Assembly: GCA_016792805.1 (NCBI GenBank)
Contig: JAEUHX010000011.1
Coordinates: 62,001-126,000 of the forward strand
Direction: 5' to 3'
DNA length: 64,000 bases
Origin: Planctomycetota bacterium
GTDB taxonomy: Bacteria > Planctomycetota > UBA1135 > JACQFD01
Shown here one piece after another: positions 18,653-26,070 of this stretch (the stretch's first letter is position 1; each line of letters begins with the position of its first letter). Made by a program: the position numbers and the translations under genes. The notes beneath the pieces were generated by a model that was given only the letters and a program-made list of their open reading frames with translations, had not been told where the DNA came from and did no database searches.

Positions 18653-19138
18653 TCACTGCACTTTCGGGCCGATTTGTGCAGCAAGGGCGGCAGGAGATTT
18701 CACCGATGTGACGACGAAGTATTTGTAGAACTGCCAGGGCGCTTGCCGAGGCGGGAGCTGCTCGCGGCGTTCGATGTCTTGCGGCACGCCGATCCACTTG
18801 CCGGATTCGAAGCCTCGAACGACGCATCGCTCGTCTTTAGGAAGTGTAATGTTTTCGAGATCGATCCACAGAGGCGTTGCGAGGTCCTTGCCGTCGACGC
18901 GATCCACTCGAAGCGTGCGATCACCCACTTTTCCCGAGGTCTCTCGGATGCCCTCGATCTCGAGGAAGGTTCCAAGCGGCGCTCCGAGTCGTCCCATGGG
19001 CATGCGCTCCTGCGCCGGCTGCACTTCTCGTGTCCCCGCGCACGATGCGAGGCCGAACACAAGCCACGCAGCGCTCGGTGCGGCGAATCGGATCGCTATT
19101 CTCGAACGGAGAGATCGGGCATTGGAGGCAGTAGACAT
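18653..19138 (-). CDS. Putative lipoprotein, unknown function
   Basis: A 161-residue protein from the ATG at 19138. The N-terminus is a lipoprotein signal (IAIRFAAPSAAWLVFGLASCAG; mature cysteine in LASC). The mature part has a compact beta-type domain: LGTFLEIEGIRETSGKVGDRTLRVDRVDG, PLWIDLENI, ERCVVRGFESGKWIGVPQ, then WQFYKYFVVTSVKSP. The pattern suggests a small barrel that binds a ligand, but I recognise no named family. It is followed in the same direction by the DUF3465-type gene upstream at 19219-19728, so the two may be co-transcribed. Confidence 0.7.
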   Translation of the reverse strand: MSTASNARSLRSRIAIRFAAPSAAWLVFGLASCAGTREVQPAQERMPMGRLGAPLGTFLEIEGIRETSGKVGDRTLRVDRVDGKDLATPLWIDLENITLPKDERCVVRGFESGKWIGVPQDIERREQLPPRQAPWQFYKYFVVTSVKSPAALAAQIGPKVQ

Positions 19139-19218
19139 CGAGCCCTCCGACCGCGCGCCGGACCATTCATTCCCCGTGCATTCGCAGGATCCCGTCGCGT
19201 TCGTGCCCACCCGAAATC

Positions 19219-19728
19219 TTACCGATACTCGCTGCCTCCATGCCGGATCCAGCCGCTTGCGTGCTTTCCGGCAGGGTCGCGGTGGGTCCAATGGAGCACG
19301 CCGCCTTTCTCCGACCATTCATACTCGCCGCGAATCTCCACCCAATCGCCTTCCTTGGCCGGAACCCGCGGCGCAAGGTCAATATTATGCGCCACGAGAA
19401 TCGTGAGCTTCGGCGAGAGGCGCACAATCATCTTCTGATGGCGCGAGCCCTCGCGGTCGTCGGGCAGCAGCTTGTCGACGCGACCTTCACAATTCACCAC
19501 GACGTTCGAGCGGCGTGCGCGAAAGAGCTCCTCGATCTCCGCGGGATCCTGTGCCTTCGACTTCTCCGTGCGCGGCGCGCCCGCTGTCGCCGTAGGCACT
19601 TGCCGGCTCTCGACGCCCTTCGACGCCTCCGCCGGATGCTGCAGCAGAATCGACGCGACGTAGGCGACGCATGCGAGCGCCGCACCCGCAAGTGCGAGCA
19701 CGAAGGAGCGGAAGGGGGATCGATTCAC
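19219..19728 (-). CDS. DUF3465-type exported small-barrel protein
   Basis: A 169-residue protein. Residues 8-28 (SFVLALAGAALACVAYVASIL) are a signal anchor. The C-terminal 90 residues match DUF3465: VVVNCEGRVDKLLPDDREGSRHQKMIVRL, HNIDLAPRVPAKEGDWVEIRGEYEW, then GGVLHWTHRDPAGKHASGWIRHGG, the last segment being the diagnostic one. The fold is probably an OB-like barrel exposed outside the cytoplasm; the function is not known. It lies 80 bp upstream of the small lipoprotein gene in the same direction and 109 bp from the divergent tRNA-Trp. Confidence 0.82.
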   Translation of the reverse strand: MNRSPFRSFVLALAGAALACVAYVASILLQHPAEASKGVESRQVPTATAGAPRTEKSKAQDPAEIEELFRARRSNVVVNCEGRVDKLLPDDREGSRHQKMIVRLSPKLTILVAHNIDLAPRVPAKEGDWVEIRGEYEWSEKGGVLHWTHRDPAGKHASGWIRHGGSEYR

Positions 19729-19837
19729 GGGTGCCAGAGCGTAGCGCAGGCCGGCGCCTTGATCGAAACCGCGATGGCGAGCACACTCTCCGCCCCAATG
19801 CGCGATTCGGCGAGGGCCACCTCACGATCGCGCGCGT

Positions 19838-19914
19838 AGGGCAGTAGCTCCAATTGGTAGAGCGGCCGTCTCCAAAGCGGCATGTTGGGGGTTCGAGTCC
19901 CTCCTGCCCTGCCA
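19838..19914 (+). tRNA. trnW: tRNA-Trp (anticodon CCA)
   Basis: Folds as a full cloverleaf: acceptor stem agggcag with ctgccct, D arm gctc/gagc, anticodon stem gccgt/gcggc with loop ctccaaa giving anticodon CCA, T arm with ttcgagt, and an encoded 3' CCA. Confidence 0.96.
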
Positions 19915-20115
19915 TTCGGACTCACGCGATGGGCGCGAGCTGGCGGCGCGAGAGCACGCGCGGGAGAGCTTCGGACTCGATCCGCCCCATCGCAGCCCGC
20001 GGGCGATCGTCGGAGAATCCGGTGGCTTCGAAGCCCGCCTGAACGAGCGAAGGGGCCGCGCGGCCCAAGCCGAGCGACCGCCGTGCGGTCGTCGAACCAG
20101 CTGCAGAGAAATCTG

Positions 20116-21816
20116 CTAGGGAATCGTGATCGTGCCCAGGTCCATCACCACAGGCGCGCTCTTGCCGTGCATTGCCCAGAGCTTGTAAGCAATCCGGCCG
20201 CGATTATTGGTGCGGTTTTCGTCGCGAAGGAAATCGATGTATTCCTTCGAGGTCGACTGATAGTTGAGGCTCACTTGTGCCGACTTGGCACCGACCGGGA
20301 TCGGGAAGAGCGTGTCATCCCAGTATTGCCCATCGGCGTAGACGGCACCGACCGGCTGCGCCTGGACCTGCTCGAATCCCGCGTTCGTAAATCCGCGCGG
20401 CGGAATGCGGTTGTCGAAGTAGACCTTATTGTTGATCGCGAAGTGGAAGCTCGGACCCGCGAGCATCCCCGCGGCCGCCGCCATCACGGCGTCGAGGCCC
20501 AGATGCGCTTCGTAGACCTTCGTCGTCTCCGCGCGCAGGAGCGCCCGCACCGGATTGTACGATCCGTGCTCCATCACCAATGCGCCGCTTGCGTTGAAGA
20601 ACTTCACATTGAGCCACATGCGGCGGCCTTCCGGATAGCCGGTGGGCAGCTTGTGGCCCGTTTGATTGATGACTCGAACCTTGAGCTGCCCGTCCACGAG
20701 CGACAGCTCCATATCCGACGCTTTTGTGAGGAAGTCGATATTTCGCGCGATGGCGTCGTTCACCTCTTGCGCCGTGAGACCTGAAACCTCCGTGGGGCCG
20801 TACAGCTCGAGCGTCTGGTCGAGGGTCAGAATGGCCTTCTGAACCCACGTATTGGCTCCGCGGAAATCGTGCACCGGGAGGTCGTCGCGGTAGGCGCCGC
20901 CGAAGCCGGGCGCACAGCCCTCTCCGCTCGCGTCGGGCATGTGGCAATCCTGGCAGGTGCTGACGGCGGTTTTGTTGCCTCCGAACCGGCCGCCCATCTC
21001 GATCGGCGCGACCGCGAAGGAGCTCTGCTGCCACTCGCTGAAGGTGCGCTCCACGGGAAACATGTCGTATTTGTTGCCTGTGGGGTGCGACGTGCCGTCG
21101 AGAGCCGGAGCGTAGGAGTCGCTTGCCGAGGGCGTCGCACCGCCGACGCGCGCAAACGCGGGATTGCTGACGTCGTGGCACGTCGCGCACAAAAGTGATT
21201 CTTGGTGGAACGGAGACTTGCGCCAATCGTGCCAGACAAACGTCGGATCGAGCTCGAAGGGGCCGCGGCGCCGATCGAGCGGATCCACGACCATGCTTCC
21301 TGTGTGAAAGCTCGTCGGCACCGGATTGAGCGACGCGAGAATGGCTGCGTCGTCGGCGGGATTCGCGGGCGACGCCACCGGGTCGACCAGGCGATGACAC
21401 ACATGGCAGGTGACGCCGTCGAAATCGCGCCCCGCGAGCGCCGAGCCGTCCGTCGGCGTACTGTGGCCTTCGAGCCACCCACCCGGAGAGTGACAACGAA
21501 TGCACAAATCGCCGCTGGACTTCGCGTCTTGCTCCGCCACCGCCATGCACGCATGGAACAGCGGATCGCGCGCCGCCTGCGCCATCATGCTCGAGCGCCA
21601 AGCCGAGAACGGCTCAGTCACCGGATCGTAGAAGCCGTGGCAGTAGGCGCACTCCGTCGACGGCTTGATGGGATCGACGATCGTCGTCGGCTGCGTGCCG
21701 GCGATGAAGAAGTCGTCGACGGTCGGCGCGAGAAGGCGAGCCGTCGCCGCGGTTCCGACGGCGGCGAGTGCGGAAGTGAACGCGAGAGCAGTGACAAGGC
21801 GGCGGTGGGACTGCAT
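20116..21816 (-). CDS. Exported pentaheme cytochrome c family protein
   Basis: A 566-residue periplasmic protein. From the ATG at 21816 the first 26 residues are a signal peptide (VTALAFTSALAAVGTAATA). Five CxxCH haem-binding motifs are visible: CAYCH 56-60, CIRCH 105-109, CHVCH 137-141, CATCH 210-214 and CQDCH 288-292. They resemble the cytochrome c554/NrfB-like group that passes electrons between periplasmic partners. The C-terminal 270 residues lack haems and form a beta-rich domain (VRVINQTGHKLPTGYPEGRR, then MEHGSYNPVRALLRAETTKVYEAHLG), a pairing seen in multihaem proteins of planctomycetes and deltaproteobacteria. No redox partner is adjacent. The frame opens 13 codons upstream, but the later start gives the cleaner signal. 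Confidence 0.88.
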   Translation of the reverse strand: MQSHRRLVTALAFTSALAAVGTAATARLLAPTVDDFFIAGTQPTTIVDPIKPSTECAYCHGFYDPVTEPFSAWRSSMMAQAARDPLFHACMAVAEQDAKSSGDLCIRCHSPGGWLEGHSTPTDGSALAGRDFDGVTCHVCHRLVDPVASPANPADDAAILASLNPVPTSFHTGSMVVDPLDRRRGPFELDPTFVWHDWRKSPFHQESLLCATCHDVSNPAFARVGGATPSASDSYAPALDGTSHPTGNKYDMFPVERTFSEWQQSSFAVAPIEMGGRFGGNKTAVSTCQDCHMPDASGEGCAPGFGGAYRDDLPVHDFRGANTWVQKAILTLDQTLELYGPTEVSGLTAQEVNDAIARNIDFLTKASDMELSLVDGQLKVRVINQTGHKLPTGYPEGRRMWLNVKFFNASGALVMEHGSYNPVRALLRAETTKVYEAHLGLDAVMAAAAGMLAGPSFHFAINNKVYFDNRIPPRGFTNAGFEQVQAQPVGAVYADGQYWDDTLFPIPVGAKSAQVSLNYQSTSKEYIDFLRDENRTNNRGRIAYKLWAMHGKSAPVVMDLGTITIP

Positions 21817-21966
21817 AGGGTCAGCGCGCGGAGGCCGAAATGCGAACTCGAACATATCACGGCATCGAGTAGCCGCCTGGACCGTGCGAAGAACGCTTCT
21901 TGATCTTCTCCAGGTTCGGGGGTGGGGCTCAGGCGACCTCCTGCCGCCCTGCTAAACTTCGGCTCC

Positions 21967-22752
21967 ATGCACTGTGAGCCCGCCGACGAATCGCCCGCCG
22001 ACGACAAGGAGTGCGAGCCGGCGCTCCCCATTGCAACGCCGGAGGACCTCGAGCGAGAGATCGAAGCGGTGCTGCTCGCGCGGGAGGCAAGCGGTAAGGA
22101 GCCGTTGCCGGCAGGGGCGGTCACCCGCCTCGCGACCCACGCCCACCTCATGCTGATGGCCAATGCCACGCGGAATCTCACGCGGATCACCGAGCCGCGC
22201 GAGGTGGCGGTCAAGCACGTCCTCGATTCGCTCCTGGCGGTCGATGCGGTCGACCTGCGCGGGGCACGCGTGCTCGACCTCGGAACCGGGGCCGGCTACC
22301 CCGGCATTCCGATCGCTATCGCCGTGCCCTCGGCCTCCGTGGTCATGATCGACGGCACGGAGAAGAAGGTCGCCTTCGTCGACGACGCGCTCGAGGCTCT
22401 CGCTCTTCCGAATGCAGCGGCGCTCCACACGCGCGCGGAAGTTCACTTAAAGGATTACGCCTACGACTATCTCGTGGCGCGTGCCGTGGGCCCGCTGGAC
22501 CGGCTGCTTCCGCTGCTTCTCCCTAGGAGAAGTCAGTTTTCCGCGCTCGTGGCGCTGAAGGGGCCGAGCGGCCCCGAGGAATGGAATCGGGCCGTGGCGA
22601 ACCAGACCGCCCGCGGCTTCGATCTCGCGGCGGCGGTGGAGGAGGAGCTCCCGCACGGCGCGGGAAAGAGGACGATCTTGGTCATCGTGCCGACCGGCGC
22701 TCGCCGGCTGAGGCCGCGGGCCGACGCCGGGAAGCGCGCCGAAGGTTCCTAG
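21967..22752 (+). CDS. rsmG: 16S rRNA (guanine-N7)-methyltransferase RsmG
   Basis: A 261-residue protein matching RsmG (GidB), which methylates N7 of a guanine in the 530 loop of 16S rRNA. Family motifs are NATRNLTRI, VAVKHVLDSLLAVDAVDL, the SAM-binding RVLDLGTGAGYPGIPIAIA (102-119), ASVVMIDGTEKKVAFVDDAL and DYLVARAVGPLDRLLPL. The ATG at 21967 is chosen. The 45-residue N-terminal extension is acidic and longer than usual. RsmG often sits with mnmG or parA/parB near the origin; here it stands alone between the cytochrome and a hydrolase gene. Confidence 0.93.
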   Translation: MHCEPADESPADDKECEPALPIATPEDLEREIEAVLLAREASGKEPLPAGAVTRLATHAHLMLMANATRNLTRITEPREVAVKHVLDSLLAVDAVDLRGARVLDLGTGAGYPGIPIAIAVPSASVVMIDGTEKKVAFVDDALEALALPNAAALHTRAEVHLKDYAYDYLVARAVGPLDRLLPLLLPRRSQFSALVALKGPSGPEEWNRAVANQTARGFDLAAAVEEELPHGAGKRTILVIVPTGARRLRPRADAGKRAEGS

Positions 22753-22880
22753 AAATCTCGCGCGCCCGCCTCGCGCTCGCCCGCCGCGAGTTCATTTTGG
22801 GGAATGGCCGGTGGCGTGGCGGTGAAGCGCGCGTAGGCTTGAAGACGTACCACGTCGCACACCGCTGCCCCACCTTGAGC

Positions 22881-24416
22881 ATGCTTCGCGCCCTCTGGAT
22901 TCTCGTCTTCGTTGCGCTTGGAACCCTCCCCGTGCTGGCGCAGGGACCGCTGCTCCCGACGCAGCCCTGGGTCCTCCGCGATCCGGGACCGTTCACGCCG
23001 GCTTCGGCGGACTGGAACAACGGCAATACCACAGTAACCAATCCGACCGGCGGCGGGACCATCTCGGTTCAGCACTTCGGCGTCGTGTGGTATCCGTCGA
23101 ACGGGCAGGGAGGCGTGCTCCCGGGACCGACGCCTTATCCATTGATTGTGTTCGCCCACGGCCGTTTCCACACGGCGCCGTTCATTGGTCAGAATCACAA
23201 GCAGGCGACCTACCTGCTCCAGCATCTTGCCTCCTGGGGATTTATGGTCGCTTCGGTCAACTTGGACGTCGTGGGGCAGTTCGGGAACCCGGCAGCGATT
23301 CCTCAGCGCGGCGAACTGATCAACAAAACCGTTCAATACTTCCTAGGAAACGGGACCTACAACGGGTTCATTGACTTCAGCAGGATTCTTTACATCGGCC
23401 ACTCGCGCGGCGGCGAGGGCGTTTTCGCCGCAGTCCAGCAGAACCCGGCCTGGCTTGGATCGATTCGCGGCGTGGGCGCCATCGCGCCGACGAACTTTCA
23501 AGTGTATGGCGTCGCGATTCCTTGCTTTGTGATCTACGGCTCGCAAGACGGCGATGTTAACAATGGTTGGCCGATTCAGCTTTACGACCAGACTCAGAGC
23601 GCTGCTTCGCAAAGTACGATCTTGAAGGGATTCCGATACATCGAAGGAGCGAATCACTTCTATTTCACGGACTCCATCACTTTTGGCTCTGAGACGAATG
23701 CACAGCTCACGCGCGCCCAGCACCACGAGATCTCTCGGACGCTCTGGGCGACTTGGGCCTTCGCGATGCTCTACTCCGACCGGCCGTCGCTCGTGCGGAT
23801 TGCGGGCGACACGGAGATTCAGTGGTCGGCCGCCTTCAAGATCCATCGGATCTTCTATCACCCCCGACGGATTACGGTGGACGACTTCGAACAGCTTCCG
23901 GCGAACACCGGCCGCAACACGCTCGGCGGCATCAATACGCTGACGGGCTTGGTCTCGCCGGTGGAGAACACGCTCAGTTCGGCGATCGCATCCTCCTATT
24001 TTCACAAAACCCGCGGGATGAACGCCCGCTGGGCGACACCGGCGAAGTACGAAGCGGATCTGGCCGCCGACCTCGATGTGACGGGATACAACTACGTCAC
24101 GGCGAATCTGCTGCAGCGCTATCAGTCGGCATCGAATCCCGCGGGTGCCGCGCAGCGTTTCCACATTTCGGTGACCGACGCGCTCGGCAACCAGGCGACG
24201 CTCGACAACACGGATGTGTCCGTTTGGCCCTATCCGTTCACGGCGGGGGCCAACGGCCCGATCAAGTCGGTGCTCAAGACCTTCCGCTTCCCGCTGAGCG
24301 CCTTCACGACGGTCAATCCGTCGATTCAGATCACGAGCCTTCGAAAAGTAAGAGTTGACTTCGATATTACTTCGACGGGCGAGTTCGCGATCGACGACGT
24401 CGCCATCACTCAGTGA
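22881..24416 (+). CDS. Secreted alpha/beta hydrolase (cutinase/PET-hydrolase-like) with C-terminal beta domain
   Basis: A 511-residue protein. MLRALWILVFVALGTLPVLA is a signal peptide. The catalytic domain (about 50-300) shows PLIVFAHGRFHTAPF (oxyanion region), YLLQHLASWGFMVASVNLD, the nucleophile elbow LYIGHSRGGEGVFAAV and a late His in GANHFYFTD, a complete Ser-Asp-His arrangement of the chlorophyllase/dienelactone-hydrolase/cutinase-like clan. After residue 330 a beta-sandwich domain (PSLQ-like strands, VRVDFDITSTGEFAIDDVAI) probably binds substrate or cell wall. Substrate is unknown; lipid or polyester esters are plausible. The stop overlaps a possible start of the following gene. Confidence 0.82.
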   Translation: MLRALWILVFVALGTLPVLAQGPLLPTQPWVLRDPGPFTPASADWNNGNTTVTNPTGGGTISVQHFGVVWYPSNGQGGVLPGPTPYPLIVFAHGRFHTAPFIGQNHKQATYLLQHLASWGFMVASVNLDVVGQFGNPAAIPQRGELINKTVQYFLGNGTYNGFIDFSRILYIGHSRGGEGVFAAVQQNPAWLGSIRGVGAIAPTNFQVYGVAIPCFVIYGSQDGDVNNGWPIQLYDQTQSAASQSTILKGFRYIEGANHFYFTDSITFGSETNAQLTRAQHHEISRTLWATWAFAMLYSDRPSLVRIAGDTEIQWSAAFKIHRIFYHPRRITVDDFEQLPANTGRNTLGGINTLTGLVSPVENTLSSAIASSYFHKTRGMNARWATPAKYEADLAADLDVTGYNYVTANLLQRYQSASNPAGAAQRFHISVTDALGNQATLDNTDVSVWPYPFTAGANGPIKSVLKTFRFPLSAFTTVNPSIQITSLRKVRVDFDITSTGEFAIDDVAITQ

Positions 24417-24451
24417 GCGCCCCGGAGAAAAAGAATCGAGCGAGAATCCCT

Positions 24452-24889
24452 ATGAAACGTTCGCACCTTATCCTTGCGGTTCTTGGTCTTTTGGTGGTTT
24501 CCGCTGTGACAGCGGGCGCGGTGATCGCTGGACGAAGCGGCTCGTCCGCAGGCTCCGGCGCGCAGACCGCTCCGGCTGTGGGGGCGGGGGAGCTCGCATT
24601 GGCACCTCGGATCGACTCGGTCATCGCCACCCGCATCCCCAAGCGCATGATCCCCGACGCGGGTGAAGCAGAGCTCGAAGTGGTGATTTCGGGCAGTGGC
24701 TACTTCGGAACCTCGTTCGGCCCGTACGTCCGGCTGAACGGCAAGGACGCCCTCGCCGTCGTCATGGACGAGCGCGAGCCCGACAAACGTCTCGTGGCCT
24801 ACGCTCCCGGCTCTCTCCGCGGCAACATTGAGGTCGTGGTGGAGAACCCCGACCGCCAAAGCGCCCGCGCATTTGTGGATGTGAAGTAA
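24452..24889 (+). CDS. Membrane-anchored IPT/TIG-like domain protein
   Basis: A 145-residue protein from the ATG at 24452; a GTG at 24413 overlapping the upstream stop is the alternative and adds 13 charged residues. Residues 5-27 (LILAVLGLLVVSAVTAGAVIAG) are a signal anchor. The rest reads as one immunoglobulin-like IPT/TIG domain: PRIDSVIATRIPKRMIPDAG, LEVVISGSGYFGTSFGPYVRLNG, LVAYAPGSLRGNIEVVVENPD. It probably sits outside the membrane as a binding module. It follows the hydrolase gene immediately and may be co-transcribed with it. No enzymatic residues are recognised. Confidence 0.7.
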   Translation: MKRSHLILAVLGLLVVSAVTAGAVIAGRSGSSAGSGAQTAPAVGAGELALAPRIDSVIATRIPKRMIPDAGEAELEVVISGSGYFGTSFGPYVRLNGKDALAVVMDEREPDKRLVAYAPGSLRGNIEVVVENPDRQSARAFVDVK

Positions 24890-25320
24890 TCCACAGACTC
24901 GACCCGGGTCGCGTCTGCGGAACTCGCCGCGCCAAGACCGACCCACGCCCCATTCGAAGCAGTCTCGCGTCTGTGAAGGCGAAAGTGTAATTTCAGCCGT
25001 AGGGCGCGGGCATGGCCCGCGACGATTCGGCGGCGCATGCGCCGCCGGATGAAGAATGGTGCTGTCCATTCGTCATCGCGCGGGGCAAGCCCCGCGCAAT
25101 CGTTCGGCGCAAGCGCCGACCCTACAAATCGATTGGGAAGCTGCGCGCGCAAAGGCCACAGAACTGCGGAGCTCGCCACGCCAGGGCCGAGTCGCGCCTG
25201 CGGGGGAAGAATTGCGAGGTGGGCATCAGCAGCTGAAACGGCCTCTTGCTCTCTTACAAGACTCGCTGAGTCAATTCATCAAGATCTGTAAGAGTCATTC
25301 GTTCTCCATCGCTTTTCAGT
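24890..25320. other. Non-coding spacer of repeats between IPT gene and restriction operon
   Basis: 431 bp with no supportable gene. It contains an exact copy (24929-24952) of the 24-bp sequence also present at 17297-17320, a diverged second copy of its left part (ctgcggagctcgccacgcca at 25166-25185 against ctgcggaactcgccgcgcca at 24914-24933), and the four-hairpin palindromic element. The last 90 bp are AT-richer and may hold signals for the end of the restriction operon. Confidence 0.7.
24999..25125. repeat. 127-bp nested palindromic element with four hairpins
   Basis: The whole element is an inverted repeat about a 6-base centre (tgctgt, 25060-25065). Outer ends are gtaggg and ccctac. Inside each arm come a hairpin, a conserved spacer (acgatt / aatcgt), a second hairpin and a 12-base inner arm (gatgaagaatgg / ccattcgtcatc, one mismatch). 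The four hairpins (25005-25021, 25028-25047, 25078-25097, 25104-25119) are each perfectly self-complementary but differ in sequence between arms. It would form a cruciform or a multi-hairpin RNA. Confidence 0.85.
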
Positions 25321-26070
25321 TTACCAATTCACCCGTGCGCCCGCGCGTCGGAGCGCCGCACGACGCGCGTCTGCGTCGTGCATGACCGAGCCGAGCCGCG
25401 CCCAAAAATCGGCATTGTGCCGCCGGTGTTCGAGATGGACGAGCTCGTGTGCGAGAACGTACTCGACCAGTCGGGGCGCAACCTGCATGGCGCGCCAATT
25501 GATGCGCACATTTCCGGCAGCGTCGCATGAGCCCCAGCGCTTCGGCGGTTCGCGAACCAGCAGCGGTGGCACGGGAACGCCAAGCTTCCTTGCCCAGCGC
25601 GCGAGCCGCTGCGGCAGATAGTGCGAAGCCCGTCGACGATACCAATCGCGCAGAGCCGTCCGCACGACATTACCGTTGTCCCTCTCAGGCTTATTCCTCG
25701 GGATCCTCACGATGAGGCGCCCCTGCTCCATCGAAACGGACGGCGAGCGCAGCCCGGCCGCTTGTTCGACACGCAGGCGGTGCTGTCGGCCCAAGTAAAG
25801 AAAGGTCTCGCCGCTTACAAATTCGCGCGGCGACTGCGGTGGCAGAAGATCCTCGAACTCACGCAGACGCTCAACAATCCAGGCTCCCTTTCGCCGCACC
25901 ACTGCAGCAATGCGATCCTGCTCCAAGCTTCTTGGCACCCGAAGCACGACTCCGTCCAGAGGATCGACCACAACAGCCACGCTGACCCGTCGCCTGCCCC
26001 GTTCGATGCGGTAGCGAATCGTCTTCGTACCGTACGAAGCGACCGCTTGTTCCGTTCCGCCCACGGTCAT
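25321..26070 (-). CDS. YgjP-like zinc metallopeptidase of the type I restriction operon
   Basis: A 249-residue soluble protein of the YgjP/DUF45 (M48-like) group. The zinc motif HELVH is at 208-212, with the third ligand His at 218 (HLEHRRHNADFW), preceded by the family's KRWGSCDAAGNVRINWRAMQVAP. Genes of this group are a frequent accessory in type I restriction operons; their substrate is unknown. The ATG overlaps the hsdR stop by 4 bases, so it is co-translated as the last gene of the operon. The N-terminal IRYRIERGRRRVSVAVVVDPLDGVVLRVP also fits the family. Confidence 0.9.
   Translation of the reverse strand: MTVGGTEQAVASYGTKTIRYRIERGRRRVSVAVVVDPLDGVVLRVPRSLEQDRIAAVVRRKGAWIVERLREFEDLLPPQSPREFVSGETFLYLGRQHRLRVEQAAGLRSPSVSMEQGRLIVRIPRNKPERDNGNVVRTALRDWYRRRASHYLPQRLARWARKLGVPVPPLLVREPPKRWGSCDAAGNVRINWRAMQVAPRLVEYVLAHELVHLEHRRHNADFWARLGSVMHDADARRAALRRAGARVNW

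Noticed and set aside
25126..25320. Direct repeat of the tmRNA 3' end as an att site of the restriction island
   Set aside because: I searched the far border by eye for ggtggaggcggcggg-like sequence and saw none.
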